Shown: positions 38,572 to 49,419 of the stretch, piece after piece | How positions within the stretch are numbered: the stretch's first letter is position 1 | Layout of the letters: every line of letters starts with the position of its first letter | Source of the DNA: Pseudoduganella umbonata | GTDB taxonomy: Bacteria; Pseudomonadota; Gammaproteobacteria; Burkholderiales; Burkholderiaceae_D | DNA length: 64,000 nt | Direction of reading: 5' to 3' | NCBI RefSeq assembly: GCF_014192225.1 | Contig: NZ_JACHXS010000001.1 | Coordinates: forward strand, 770,440 to 834,439 | Position numbers and translations under genes: made by a program | The notes under the pieces: model-generated | What the model saw: only the letters and a program-made list of their open reading frames with translations | What the model was told of the DNA's origin: nothing | Databases searched by the model: none

Positions 38572-39978
38572 ATGACGGCATTCCTGGACCGCTGCCGCGC
38601 CATCGCCGGCGCCGATTTCGTGCTCGACACGCCGGCCGGCATGGCGCCATTCCTGCGCGACTGGCGCGGCCGTTTCACCGGCAGTGCGCGCGCCGTGCTG
38701 CGTCCCGGCTCCGTCGACGAAGTGGCGCGGCTGGTGCGCCTGTGCGCCGACGAGCGCGTGCCCATCGTGCCGCAGGGCGGCAATACGGGCCTGGTGCTGG
38801 GCAGCGTGCCCGACGCCAGCGGCAGCGCCGTGGTGCTGTCGCTGGCGCGCCTCGCCACGATCCGCGCGCTCGATCCCGTCAACCGCACCGTCACCGTCGA
38901 TGCCGGCGTCATCCTCCAGCACGTGCAAGAAGCCGCGGCCGCCGCGGATTGCCTGTTCCCGCTGTCGCTGGCGGCCGAAGGCAGCTGCACGATCGGCGGC
39001 AACCTGTCCACCAACGCCGGCGGCACCGGCGTACTCCGCTACGGGAACACCCGCGAGCTGTGCCTCGGCCTGGAAGTCGTCACGCCCGCCGGCGACATCT
39101 GGTCCGGCCTGCGCGGCCTGCGCAAGGACAATACCGGCTACGACCTGCGCGACCTGTACATCGGCGCCGAAGGCACGCTGGGCATCATCACCGGCGCCGT
39201 GATGAAGCTGTACCCGGCACCGAAGGCGTCGATCACCGCGCTTGCCGCCCTGCCGTCGCCCGAATACGCGCTGCGGCTGCAGTCGCTGCTGCAGGACCGC
39301 GCCGGCGCCAGCCTGACGGGGTTCGAACTGATGTCGGCCCTGTGCCTCGACCTGGTGGCACGTCATTTCCCGGCACTGCCCCGGCCATTCCCCGCGACCT
39401 ATCCGCAGTATGCGCTGCTGGAAATCTCCAGCAGCGAATCGGCGGATCACGCCGTGCAACTGCTGGAATCGGCCACCGGCGCGGCGTTCGACGCCGGCAT
39501 CGTGCTCGACGCGGTGGTCGCCACGTCGGTCGCGCAATCGCGCGGCCTGTGGCAGCTGCGCGAGCACATCCCGCTGGCCCAGGCGGCCGACGGCAAGAAC
39601 ATCAAGCACGACATCTCGCTGCCGGTGTCGTCGATCGCCGAGTTCATCGCGCGCACCGAGCCGCAGTTGCAGCAGGCGTTTCCCGGTTGCCGGCTGGTCT
39701 GCTTCGGCCACCTGGGCGACGGCAACCTGCACTTCAACGTGGCGCCGCCACCCGGCGTCGACAATGAAGCATTCCTGGTGAACCAGGAAGCCGTGAACCG
39801 CGTGGTCCACGATGCAGTCGTCGCGTTCGGCGGCTCGATCTCGGCCGAGCATGGCATCGGCGCGCTGAAGCGGGACGAACTGGCGCGCTACAAATCGCCC
39901 GTGGAACTGAACCTGATGCGTGCCATCAAGGCGGCGCTCGATCCGCTGAACATCATGAACCCGGGGAAGATCCTGTGA
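38572..39978 (+). CDS. FAD-linked oxidase, D-2-hydroxyglutarate/D-lactate dehydrogenase type
   Basis: A 468-residue flavoprotein of the GlcD/D-2-hydroxyacid dehydrogenase family. The FAD-binding PCMH domain (about 35-215) has PQGGNTGLVLGSVPD and GGNLSTNAGGTGVLRYGNTREL. The C-terminal FAD-oxidase domain has the histidine and glutamate motifs GHLGDGNLHFNV and SAEHGIGALKRDEL. It oxidises D-2-hydroxyacids and passes electrons to a quinone or flavoprotein. The substrate (D-2-hydroxyglutarate is the commonest) is not certain. The gene overlaps the DUF4124 gene by 4 bp. Confidence 0.9.
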   Translation: MTAFLDRCRAIAGADFVLDTPAGMAPFLRDWRGRFTGSARAVLRPGSVDEVARLVRLCADERVPIVPQGGNTGLVLGSVPDASGSAVVLSLARLATIRALDPVNRTVTVDAGVILQHVQEAAAAADCLFPLSLAAEGSCTIGGNLSTNAGGTGVLRYGNTRELCLGLEVVTPAGDIWSGLRGLRKDNTGYDLRDLYIGAEGTLGIITGAVMKLYPAPKASITALAALPSPEYALRLQSLLQDRAGASLTGFELMSALCLDLVARHFPALPRPFPATYPQYALLEISSSESADHAVQLLESATGAAFDAGIVLDAVVATSVAQSRGLWQLREHIPLAQAADGKNIKHDISLPVSSIAEFIARTEPQLQQAFPGCRLVCFGHLGDGNLHFNVAPPPGVDNEAFLVNQEAVNRVVHDAVVAFGGSISAEHGIGALKRDELARYKSPVELNLMRAIKAALDPLNIMNPGKIL

Positions 39979-40412
39979 AGCCGCTGCTGCCCGTGCTGGC
40001 GATTGCAATGTCGGGCATGCTGGCTGCCGGCCTGCCCGCCAGCGCGCAAATGTACAAGTGCGAGGACGGCGACAAGGTCGCGTACAGCGAAGCGCCATGC
40101 GCACGGGGCACGCAAACCGTGGTGCCGCCGCCCGGCGCACCGGCGGCACGGCGGGAGCCCGCGCCACTGAAACAGCTGCAAAAGCAATCCGCCCAGCTGC
40201 AAAAGGAACGGCTGGCACGCGAAGCGCAGCAGGATCGCGCCGACGTCCTGCACGACCGCCGCGCCGCGCAGCACCGCGACCGGTGCAGCAAGCTGGAACT
40301 GGCCCACAAATGGGCCGAGGACGACGTGCGCCGCGCCAGCCACCGCGCCATCGATGCCGCCCGGCTGAAGGCCCGGCGCGCCGCCGAACGCCACGCCGCC
40401 GCATGCCAGTGA
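39975..40412 (+). CDS. DUF4124 domain exported protein
   Basis: A 145-residue protein with a signal peptide (1-24, ending PASA), a DUF4124 motif directly after it (MYKCEDGDKVAYSEAPC), and a long charged, probably helical C-terminal region rich in Arg, Gln and Ala with a late cysteine pair. DUF4124 is a small periplasmic domain with a disulfide; its function is unknown. It starts with GTG at 39975, overlapping the oxidase stop (GTGA). Confidence 0.85.
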   Translation: MKPLLPVLAIAMSGMLAAGLPASAQMYKCEDGDKVAYSEAPCARGTQTVVPPPGAPAARREPAPLKQLQKQSAQLQKERLAREAQQDRADVLHDRRAAQHRDRCSKLELAHKWAEDDVRRASHRAIDAARLKARRAAERHAAACQ

Positions 40413-40441
40413 CGCCGGCCGGGACCGCCCGTTCGCAAGCC

Positions 40442-42997
40442 ATGCGCACCCTGATGCGCTGGCTGCTGCTGGGCGAATGGCGCGCCCACCCGGTGCGCGC
40501 CGTCACCGCCATCGCCGCCATCACCGTCGGCGTGGCGCTGGGTTTCGCGATCCACCTGATCAACGCCGCCGCGTTCAACGAATTCTCCGCCGCCGTGCAA
40601 AGCCTGTCCGGCCAGGCCGACGTGCAGGTGGCAGGCACCGAACCGCTGTTCGACGAGGACATCTACGCCAGGCTGGCGCAGCGGCCGGAGGTCGTGGTGG
40701 CTTCGCCCGTGCTGGAAGTCAATGCCTCCCTGCCGGGAGGCAAGGAACCCCTGAAAGTGCTGGGCCTCGACGTCTTCCGCGTCGGCTATATCGCGCCCGA
40801 CCTGATCGGCGCGCCGGCCAGCGGCGTGGCCGGCGACACGCTGGGCAGCGATGCGCTGTTCCTGTCGCCCGCCGCGCAGCAGTGGCTGGCGGCAAAGGCC
40901 GGCGACCGCATCGCTTTCATGACCGGCACCGAGACCATCGGATTGCGCGTCGCGGGTTCGCTGCAGCGCGCGCGCGTCGGCCAGCGGCTGGCGGTGATGG
41001 ACATCGGCGCGGCCCAGTGGCGCTTCGGCCGCCTCGGCAAGCTGTCGCGGGTCGACCTGAAACTGCGCGACGGCGTCGACCGCAATGCCTTCCAGGCCGC
41101 GCTGGCGCGCGAACTGGCGCGCGACTTCCCGGGCCGCTTCCGGGTCGGCCAGCCGAACGACACGGACCAGGAAAGCCGCACCAGCAACATGAGCCGCGCC
41201 TACCGCGTCAACCTCAGCGTGCTGGCCCTGGTGGCGCTGTTTACGGGGGCCTTCCTGGTGTTTTCCACCCAGGCGCTGTCGGTGATGCGCCGCCGCAGCC
41301 AGTTCGCGCTGCTGCGCGTGCTGGGTTTCGAACGGCGCCACCTGTTGCGGCAAGTGCTTGTCGAAGGCGCCGCGCTGGGCGTGGCCGGCGCGCTGCTCGG
41401 CATCGCCGGCGGCTACGCGATCGCCGCGCTGGCGCTGCGCTTCTTCGGCGGCGACCTGGGCGCCGGCTATTTTGCCGGCGTGCAGCCCGATGTCCAGTTC
41501 ACGCCGATCGCCGCTGTCGTGTATTTCGCGCTGGGCGTGGGCGTCGCGCTGCTCGGCTGCGCGGCACCGGCATGGGAAGCGGCGCGCGCGGCCCCGGCCA
41601 TCGCGCTGAAATCCGGTGCCGACGAAGTCGCGCTGGCCCGCCTGGCCCGCCCATGGCCGGCCATCGCCTGCCTGGCCGTGGCCGGCGTACTGTCCCTGCT
41701 GCCGCCGGTGGCGGGCCTGCCCGTATTCGGCTACCTGTCGATCGCGCTGCTGCTGGTCGGCGGCATCGCGCTGATGCCGCGCATTGCGGCCGCCACGTTC
41801 CGCTTCGCCCATGCACGGTGGACGGCGGCCATGCAGCAGCGCACGGCCATCCCGGCGGTTCCCACGCTGACACTGGCGCGCCTGGCCAATGCTTCCGGCC
41901 AGGCCGGCATCGCGCTGGGCGGCGTGCTGTCGAGCTTCTCGCTGATGGTGGCGATGGCGATCATGGTCGCCAGCTTCCGCGTCTCGGTCGACAACTGGAT
42001 CCTGCAGGTCCTGCCGGCCGACCTGTACGCGCGCATCGCCAGCGCGGGCGGCACGGCCGGCCTGACGCCGCGCGAGCAGCAAGCCATCCGCGCCGCGCCC
42101 GGCATCGCGCGCGCCGAATTTCTGCGCCTGCGCTCCGTGTCGCTGGCGCCGGACCGTCCCAACGTGGCACTGCTGGCGCGCGACATCGACCCGGCGCAGC
42201 CGGAGAAATCGATGGTGCTGGTCGGCGACCAGGTGAGGCAGGCGAATCGCGCCCTGCCGCGCGCCTGGGTCTCGGAAGCGATGGCCGACCTGTACCGCAT
42301 CCGTCCGGGCGACACGCTGCCGCTGCCGCTGGCCGGGACTGCCGTGCCGTTCTTCGTGGCCGGCATCTGGCGCGACTATGCGCGCGTGTCGGGCGCGGCG
42401 ATGATCGAACGGGCCGACTACATCCGGCTGACCGGCGACGCCGATGCCAGCGATGCCGCGCTGTGGCTCGACCGGGGCGCCAGCGCCGCCGATGCGACCG
42501 AAGCGCTGAAGCGGCTGCCGTTCGGCGCCACGCTGGACATCGAGGCGCCATCGGCGATCCGCGCCCTGTCGCTGCGCATCTTCGACCGCAGTTTCGCCGT
42601 GACGTACCTGCTGGAAGCGATCGCCATCGTCATCGGCCTGTTCGGCGTCGCCGCCACGTTTTCGGCGCAGACGCTGGCGCGCGCCCGCGAATTCGGCATG
42701 CTGCGCCACATCGGCGTCACGCGCGGCCAGATCCTCGGCATCCTGGCATTCGAAGGCGGCGCGCTCACCGGCCTGGGCATCGCCACCGGCTTCGTGCTGG
42801 GCTGGGCGATCAGCCTGATCCTGGTGCACGTCGTCAATCCGCAGTCGTTCCACTGGACCATGCAGATGCATTATCCGTGGCCGCTGCTGGGCACCGTGGC
42901 CGCCGCGCTGCTGGTGGCGAGCATGCTGACGGCACTGGGCGCGGGCCGGCAGGCGCTGTCTGGCGGCCCGATCCGCGCCGTACGGGAGGACTGGTGA
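40442..42997 (+). CDS. FtsX-type ABC transporter permease
   Basis: An 851-residue double-FtsX permease. The N-terminal helix (MRTLMRWLLLGEWRAHPVRAV) is followed by a large periplasmic MacB-PCD-like domain, helices around 260-400, a second periplasmic domain (about 510-690) and three C-terminal helices. FALLRVLGFERRHLLRQVLVEG and FGMLRHIGVTRGQILGILAFEGG are the coupling-helix motifs that dock an ATPase. Such permeases work with a LolD/MacB-like ATPase in lipoprotein or lipid transport. No ATPase gene is adjacent, although in many relatives one precedes it. Start at 40442; an in-frame ATG at 40403 is an alternative. Confidence 0.88.
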   Translation: MRTLMRWLLLGEWRAHPVRAVTAIAAITVGVALGFAIHLINAAAFNEFSAAVQSLSGQADVQVAGTEPLFDEDIYARLAQRPEVVVASPVLEVNASLPGGKEPLKVLGLDVFRVGYIAPDLIGAPASGVAGDTLGSDALFLSPAAQQWLAAKAGDRIAFMTGTETIGLRVAGSLQRARVGQRLAVMDIGAAQWRFGRLGKLSRVDLKLRDGVDRNAFQAALARELARDFPGRFRVGQPNDTDQESRTSNMSRAYRVNLSVLALVALFTGAFLVFSTQALSVMRRRSQFALLRVLGFERRHLLRQVLVEGAALGVAGALLGIAGGYAIAALALRFFGGDLGAGYFAGVQPDVQFTPIAAVVYFALGVGVALLGCAAPAWEAARAAPAIALKSGADEVALARLARPWPAIACLAVAGVLSLLPPVAGLPVFGYLSIALLLVGGIALMPRIAAATFRFAHARWTAAMQQRTAIPAVPTLTLARLANASGQAGIALGGVLSSFSLMVAMAIMVASFRVSVDNWILQVLPADLYARIASAGGTAGLTPREQQAIRAAPGIARAEFLRLRSVSLAPDRPNVALLARDIDPAQPEKSMVLVGDQVRQANRALPRAWVSEAMADLYRIRPGDTLPLPLAGTAVPFFVAGIWRDYARVSGAAMIERADYIRLTGDADASDAALWLDRGASAADATEALKRLPFGATLDIEAPSAIRALSLRIFDRSFAVTYLLEAIAIVIGLFGVAATFSAQTLARAREFGMLRHIGVTRGQILGILAFEGGALTGLGIATGFVLGWAISLILVHVVNPQSFHWTMQMHYPWPLLGTVAAALLVASMLTALGAGRQALSGGPIRAVREDW

Positions 42998-44085
42998 TCC
43001 GGATTCTATTGATCCTGCTGCTGGCGCTGAGCGCTCCGCTGCTGGCGGCGCCGCCGGTATTCGCGCCGGTGGTGCCGCTGGAAGCCGGCCGGCAACTGGC
43101 TTTCCCGCGCGACTTCGGCTCACATCCCGCATTCCGCACCGAGTGGTGGTACGCGACCGGCTGGCTGACGACGGCCGCCGGCAAACAGGTCGGCTACCAG
43201 GTCACCTTTTTCCGCAGCCGCACGGATACCGACGATGCCAATCCCAGCAAATTCGCGCCGAAGCAGCTGATCATCGGCCATGCCGCGCTGTCCGACCCGG
43301 CACAGGGCAAGCTGCTGCACGACGAGCGCAGCGCCCGCGCCGGCTTCGGCCTGGCCTTCGCCAGCGAGGCCGATACCGACGTCAGGCTGGACGACTGGCG
43401 CATGACGCGCGGCGCCGACGGCCGCTACCGGATGACCATTCCCGCCGCCGGCTTCGCGCTGGAGCTGGTGCTCGAACCCACGCAGCCGGTGCTGCTGCAG
43501 GGCCGCGGCGGCTACTCGCAAAAAGGCCCGCGGCCCGAACAGGCCAGCTATTACTACAGCAAGCCGCACCTGAAGACGTCCGGCACCATCGTCGGCGCCG
43601 ACGGCAAGCGCAGCGCCGTCACGGGCACGACGTGGCTCGACCATGAATGGTCCAGCCAGGTGCTCGATCCCGGTGCGGCCGGCTGGGACTGGGTCGGCGC
43701 CAACCTCGACGACGGCGGCGCGCTGATGGCCTTCCGCATCCGCGCCAAAACGGACAAGGGCGGCGATGCTACACTATGGGCCCACGCGACGTGGCGCGAC
43801 GCATCCGGTAAGATCACGCATTTCGGTCCGGACGACGTGTCGTTCACGCCGCGCACGCGCTGGCGTTCGCCCCGCACGGGCGCCGACTACCCGGTGGCCG
43901 TCACGATCCGGACCGGCGGCACCAGCTGGCAGCTCGACCCGCTGCAGCCCGACCAGGAACTCGATTCGCGCCGCTCGACCGGCGCCGTGTACTGGGAAGG
44001 CGCAGTGACCGTGAGGCGAGACGGCCGGCAGGTCGGCCATGCCTACCTCGAGCTGACCGGCTATGTCCGGCCGATGAAACTATAA
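42994..44085 (+). CDS. Lipocalin-like (AttH/CrtC family) exported protein
   Basis: A 363-residue protein starting with GTG at 42994 (overlap GTGA with the permease; GGGAGGA upstream). A signal peptide (1-18, ending LLAA) is followed by two lipocalin-like beta domains. Motifs RTEWWYATGWL, GYQVTFFRSRTD, YYYSKPHLKTSGTI, TTWLDHEWSSQ and WDWVGANLDDGGALMAF are diagnostic of the AttH/hydroxyneurosporene-synthase family. Proteins of this type often sit beside an FtsX permease and probably bind or hydrate a hydrophobic molecule in the periplasm. The carotenoid-hydratase activity of CrtC should not be assumed. Confidence 0.88.
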   Translation: MIRILLILLLALSAPLLAAPPVFAPVVPLEAGRQLAFPRDFGSHPAFRTEWWYATGWLTTAAGKQVGYQVTFFRSRTDTDDANPSKFAPKQLIIGHAALSDPAQGKLLHDERSARAGFGLAFASEADTDVRLDDWRMTRGADGRYRMTIPAAGFALELVLEPTQPVLLQGRGGYSQKGPRPEQASYYYSKPHLKTSGTIVGADGKRSAVTGTTWLDHEWSSQVLDPGAAGWDWVGANLDDGGALMAFRIRAKTDKGGDATLWAHATWRDASGKITHFGPDDVSFTPRTRWRSPRTGADYPVAVTIRTGGTSWQLDPLQPDQELDSRRSTGAVYWEGAVTVRRDGRQVGHAYLELTGYVRPMKL

Positions 44086-44101
44086 AAACTACCGTGATAG
44101 C

Positions 44102-45949
44102 ATGAGCAACAGCACCACCAGCAGCGCCCCCTCCCCCCGCCCACCCCGCGACTCCCGGGAACTGAAGAAAGGCAGCCTCGCCGCACTGCGCGGCCTGCTG
44201 CCGTTCCTGCGACCGTACCGCTCACGCTTCGCGATGGCCGGCGTCGCGCTCGTCGTCGCGGCCGGCGCCACGCTGGCGATCCCGTACGCGTTCAAGCAGA
44301 TGATCGACCTGGGCTTCGGCGCCAGGGCCGGGGTGAACAGCGCCGAGCACGTGAACGCCGTATTCCTCGCGCTGTTTGCCGTCGCCACGGTGCTCGCGCT
44401 GGCGACGGCGGCGCGCTTCTACACCGTCTCCTGGCTCGGCGAACGCGTGGTGGCCGATATCCGCAGCGCGGTCTACCGCCACGTGGTGCGGCAAAGCCCG
44501 GCGTTTTTCGAAACCACCCAGACCGGTGAGGTACTGTCGCGCATCACGACGGACACCACGCTGATCCAGGCAGTCGTCGGCACCAGCATCTCGATGGCCT
44601 TGCGCAATGCGCTGCTGTTCCTGGGCGGCCTCGTCATGCTGTTCGTGACGAGTCCGAAACTGACCGGCATCATCATCGCGCTGCTGATCCTCACGGTGCT
44701 GCCGATCGTGATGTTCGGCCGGCGCGTGCGCAAGCTGTCGCGCGATTCGCAGGACCGCATCGCCGACGCCTCGGCGGTGGCCGGCGAGATCCTGAATGCG
44801 ATGCCCACCGTGCAGGCGTTCACGCACGAGGAAATCGAAACGCGGCGCTTTGGCAGCGCGGTCGAAGGCGCGTTCGGCACGGCGATGCGCCGCATCCGCG
44901 CCCGCGCACTGCTGACGATGCTGGCGATCGTGCTGGTCTTCGGCACCATCGTGTTCGTGCTGTGGCTGGGCGCGCACGCGGTATTATCCGGCACGATGTC
45001 GGGCGGCGAACTGGGCCAGTTCATCCTGTATGCATCGATCGTGGCAGGCGCCGTCGGCGCACTGTCGGAAGTGATGGGCGAGGCGCAGCGCGCGGCCGGC
45101 GCCACCGAGCGCCTGCTCGAACTGCTGGCCACCGAATCGGCGATCCGCGAACCGGCGCAGCCGCTGGCGCTGCCGCCGCGGGCCGCCAACGGTGCCGCGC
45201 TGACGCTGGTGGACGTGACGTTCTCGTATCCGTCGCGCCTTGACGCCGCGGCGCTGGGCCACCTGAACCTCGACATCCGGCCCGGCGAAACAGTGGCCAT
45301 CGTCGGCCCTTCCGGCGCCGGCAAAACGACGCTGTTCCAGCTGTTCCTGCGTTACTACGATCCGCAGCAGGGCGCCATCCGCCTCGACGGCGTGGACATC
45401 CGCCACCTGGCGCTGCACGACCTGCGCGGCGCGATCGGCATCGTGCCGCAGGATACGGTGATCTTCTCGACCGATGCGATGGAGAACATCCGCTACGGCC
45501 GCGCCAGTGCGACGGACGAGGAAGTGATCCGCGCCGCGAAACTGGCGGCCGCCCATGAATTCATCGAGCGGCTGCCGAACGGCTATCAGTCGTTCCTCGG
45601 CGAGCGCGGCGTGCGCCTCTCCGGTGGCCAGCGCCAGCGCATCGCGATCGCCCGCGCGCTGCTGAAGAATCCCCCGCTGCTGCTGCTCGACGAAGCCACC
45701 AGCGCGCTCGATGCCGAATCCGAGCGCCTGGTGCAGTCGGCGCTGGAAGCGGCGATGGTCGGCCGCACCACCGTCATCATCGCCCACCGCCTGGCCACCG
45801 TGCAGCGCGCCGACCGCATCATCGTGATGGAAGACGGCCGCATCGTCGAAACCGGCACGCACGCATCGCTGGTGGCGCTGGGCGGCATCTATGCCAACCT
45901 GGCGGCGCTGCAATTCCACAATGTCCAAGTCGAGCATCCTCATGAATAA
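44102..45949 (+). CDS. ABC exporter (fused membrane and ATPase domains)
   Basis: A 615-residue half-transporter with a six-helix exporter domain (about 40-340) and an ATPase domain (360-605). Walker A is GPSGAGKTT, the signature LSGGQRQR, Walker B LLLLDEATS, the H-loop AHRLAT. It resembles the MsbA/lipid-multidrug exporter branch and should act as a homodimer. A low-complexity Ser/Pro N-terminus precedes the first helix. The cargo is unknown. It follows the lipocalin gene by 16 bp and overlaps the next gene slightly, so it may be part of the same long operon. Confidence 0.92.
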   Translation: MSNSTTSSAPSPRPPRDSRELKKGSLAALRGLLPFLRPYRSRFAMAGVALVVAAGATLAIPYAFKQMIDLGFGARAGVNSAEHVNAVFLALFAVATVLALATAARFYTVSWLGERVVADIRSAVYRHVVRQSPAFFETTQTGEVLSRITTDTTLIQAVVGTSISMALRNALLFLGGLVMLFVTSPKLTGIIIALLILTVLPIVMFGRRVRKLSRDSQDRIADASAVAGEILNAMPTVQAFTHEEIETRRFGSAVEGAFGTAMRRIRARALLTMLAIVLVFGTIVFVLWLGAHAVLSGTMSGGELGQFILYASIVAGAVGALSEVMGEAQRAAGATERLLELLATESAIREPAQPLALPPRAANGAALTLVDVTFSYPSRLDAAALGHLNLDIRPGETVAIVGPSGAGKTTLFQLFLRYYDPQQGAIRLDGVDIRHLALHDLRGAIGIVPQDTVIFSTDAMENIRYGRASATDEEVIRAAKLAAAHEFIERLPNGYQSFLGERGVRLSGGQRQRIAIARALLKNPPLLLLDEATSALDAESERLVQSALEAAMVGRTTVIIAHRLATVQRADRIIVMEDGRIVETGTHASLVALGGIYANLAALQFHNVQVEHPHE

Positions 45950-47068
45950 TCCAGTGCAAGCGGCAACCGATCCAGTCGTCGACGAATCCGCGCTGCGCCA
46001 GCAATGCGGCACCGTGCTGCCCGGCCACCGCCAGCAAACGCCCGCGCAGGCCTTTGCCGCGATGGCCGCCTGGTGCGAGGAAAACGGCATCGCCCACGAC
46101 GTTTATGGAGACGGCGAACTGATCGGGGCCCTGGAGCGCAAGGTTGCCGCGCTGCTGGGCAAGGAAGCGGCCGTGTTCTGCATCACCGGCACGATGGCGC
46201 AGGCCACCGCGCTGCGGCTGGCCTGCGCCGACCGCGGCAGCCGGCTGGTGGCCTTGCACACCACCGCGCACATCCTGAAACACGAACGGGGCAACCACCA
46301 GTTGCTGGATCATTTCCATGCGCTGCAGGTGGGCAGCCCGCATCGGCCATTCACCGTGGACGACCTGGCGGCGATTCCCGACCACCTGGGCGCCGTGTCG
46401 ATGGAACTGCCGGCCCGCGAGATCGGCGGCATGTCGCCCGCGTGGGAGGAACTGGCAGCGATCAAGGCCTGGTGCGCCGAACGCGGCACCCACCTGCACA
46501 TGGACGGCGCCCGGCTGTGGGAAGCCGCTGCCGCGTTCGGGAAGTCGCCTGCGGAGATTGCCGCCGGCTTCGACTCCGTCTATGTGTCGCTCTACAAAGG
46601 GATCGGCGGCCTCGGTGGCGCGCTGCTGGCGGGCAGCGCCGGCTTTGTCGCGCGGGCGCAGGAATGGTATCGCCGCCAGGGCGGCAGCATCATCCACCGT
46701 ACGCCGTATGTGGTCGCCGCGGCGATGCAGATCGATGCGCGGCTGGCCGCCATGCCGGCACTCTACCGGCGCACGCAGTGGCTGTACGAAGCATTGCGCG
46801 GCTACCCGCTGCTGCGGGTCAATCCGGCCCGCCCGCACGCCAACATCTTCCACCTGCACCTGCCGGTGGAGCGCGACCGCGCCATCGCCATCCGCAACGA
46901 CATCGCCCGCGAACACCGCATCTGGCTGCACAATGCCGCGCACCACGCGCAGCTCGAAGGCAGCAGCTACACGGAATGGTATGTCGGCGACCAGCTGCTG
47001 GACCTGCCCGACGACCAGGTGCATGCCGCGCTGGCCATCTGGCACGCCGCTTTGAAGGAGGCAACGCA

Positions 47069-47072
<4 letters not shown>
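45942..47072 (+). CDS. Threonine-aldolase-like PLP enzyme (beta-eliminating lyase family)
   Basis: A 376-residue fold-type I PLP enzyme of the low-specificity threonine aldolase/beta-eliminating lyase family. It has DVYGDGELIGALERKVAALL, FCITGTMAQATAL, LHMDGARLWEAA (PLP-ring Asp) and the Schiff-base lysine in YVSLYKGIGGLGG. It would cleave beta-hydroxy amino acids to glycine and an aldehyde. The ATG at 45942 overlaps the ABC gene end; a start seven codons earlier is possible. The stop overlaps the helicase start (ATGA). Confidence 0.87.
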
Positions 47073-48586
<1,514 letters not shown>

Positions 48587-48617
48587 TAAAATTGCCAGTT
48601 TTCAGCCGGAGAATCGC

Positions 48618-49289
48618 ATGCAGCAGTACCAGCAACTGATCGAAACCGTCCTCGCCCAGGGTACCTGGCAGGACAACCGCACGGGCATCCGCACCTTGTC
48701 GGTGCCGGGCGCGATGATGCGCTTCGATCTGGCGCAGGGCTTCCCGGCGGTGACGACGAAGCGGCTGGCGTTCAAGTCCGTGGTCGGCGAACTGTGCGCC
48801 TTCCTGCGCGCCTCGCGCAGCGCGGCGGACTTCCGCGCGCTGGGCTGCAAGGTATGGGACCAGAACGCCAATGAAAACGCCCAGTGGCTGGCCAATCCCT
48901 ACCGCGAAGGCGTCGACGATCTCGGCCCCGTCTACGGCGTGCAGTGGCGCCAGTGGCCAGGCTACAAGCTGGTCGACGCCGCGAACACGGCGCAGCGCGA
49001 CGATGCCCGCCGCAACGGGTTTACCGAAGTCGCCCCCGTCATCGAAGACGGCGTCGAAAAGGTGCTGCTCTACAAGGCCATCGACCAGTTGCGCGAGTGC
49101 CTCGACACGATCGTCAACAATCCCGGCAGCCGCCGCATCCTGTTCCACGGCTGGAACCCGGCCGTGCTGGACCAGGTCGCCCTGCCCGCCTGCCTGCTGT
49201 ATGTGCAGTCCGGTCGTTATCGGCGCGGCGCGCGCCCGCGCCAGCTATGGAATCCAAGGAAAAATCAAGCGGATAACGTTATCGGCTGA
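48618..49289 (+). pseudogene. thyA: Host thymidylate synthase, truncated by an insertion
   Basis: The first 192 codons (ATG at 48618 with CGGAGAA upstream) encode a normal ThyA N-terminal part: [57 protein letters not shown]. At the active-site stretch the family reads [10 protein letters not shown]. Here it reads ALPAC then [12 protein letters not shown] and unrelated residues to a stop at 49287. The catalytic Cys is just present, but the folate-binding and dimer-forming C-terminal 130 residues are missing. GC content and codons match the host. The break point is about 49,194-49,206, taken as the left junction of the element carrying the second thyA. Confidence 0.88.
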
Positions 49290-49419
49290 GACTAGTCACG
49301 TAGGGCCCGTACAGCTTAGGTAACGTCGATACGTAGGGATACCGCACGATCCGGGTGTGGCTCGGCATTGCGGCGCCGTGAGTTCGGAATTTGTACTTTA
49401 ATCATTCAAGAGCAGCTCA
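49207..49419. other. Left end sequence of the element
   Basis: About 210 bp between the host thyA break and the second thyA. It contains a perfect 12-bp palindrome GATAACGTTATC (49272-49283), the word ACGTAGGG twice about 30 bp apart, and GGGATACCGCAC (49336-49347), which recurs near the window end at 63943. These are candidates for recombinase-binding sites. The promoter of the second thyA should also be here. Confidence 0.45.

Noticed and set aside
39953..43132. A 1059-codon minus-strand frame
   Set aside because: Antisense shadow of the permease gene with Arg/Gln/His-rich composition and no domain.
40477..44085. A 1202-codon plus-strand frame
   Set aside because: Only its last 363 codons (from the GTG at 42994) are real, the lipocalin-like protein; the rest is a shifted reading of the FtsX permease gene.
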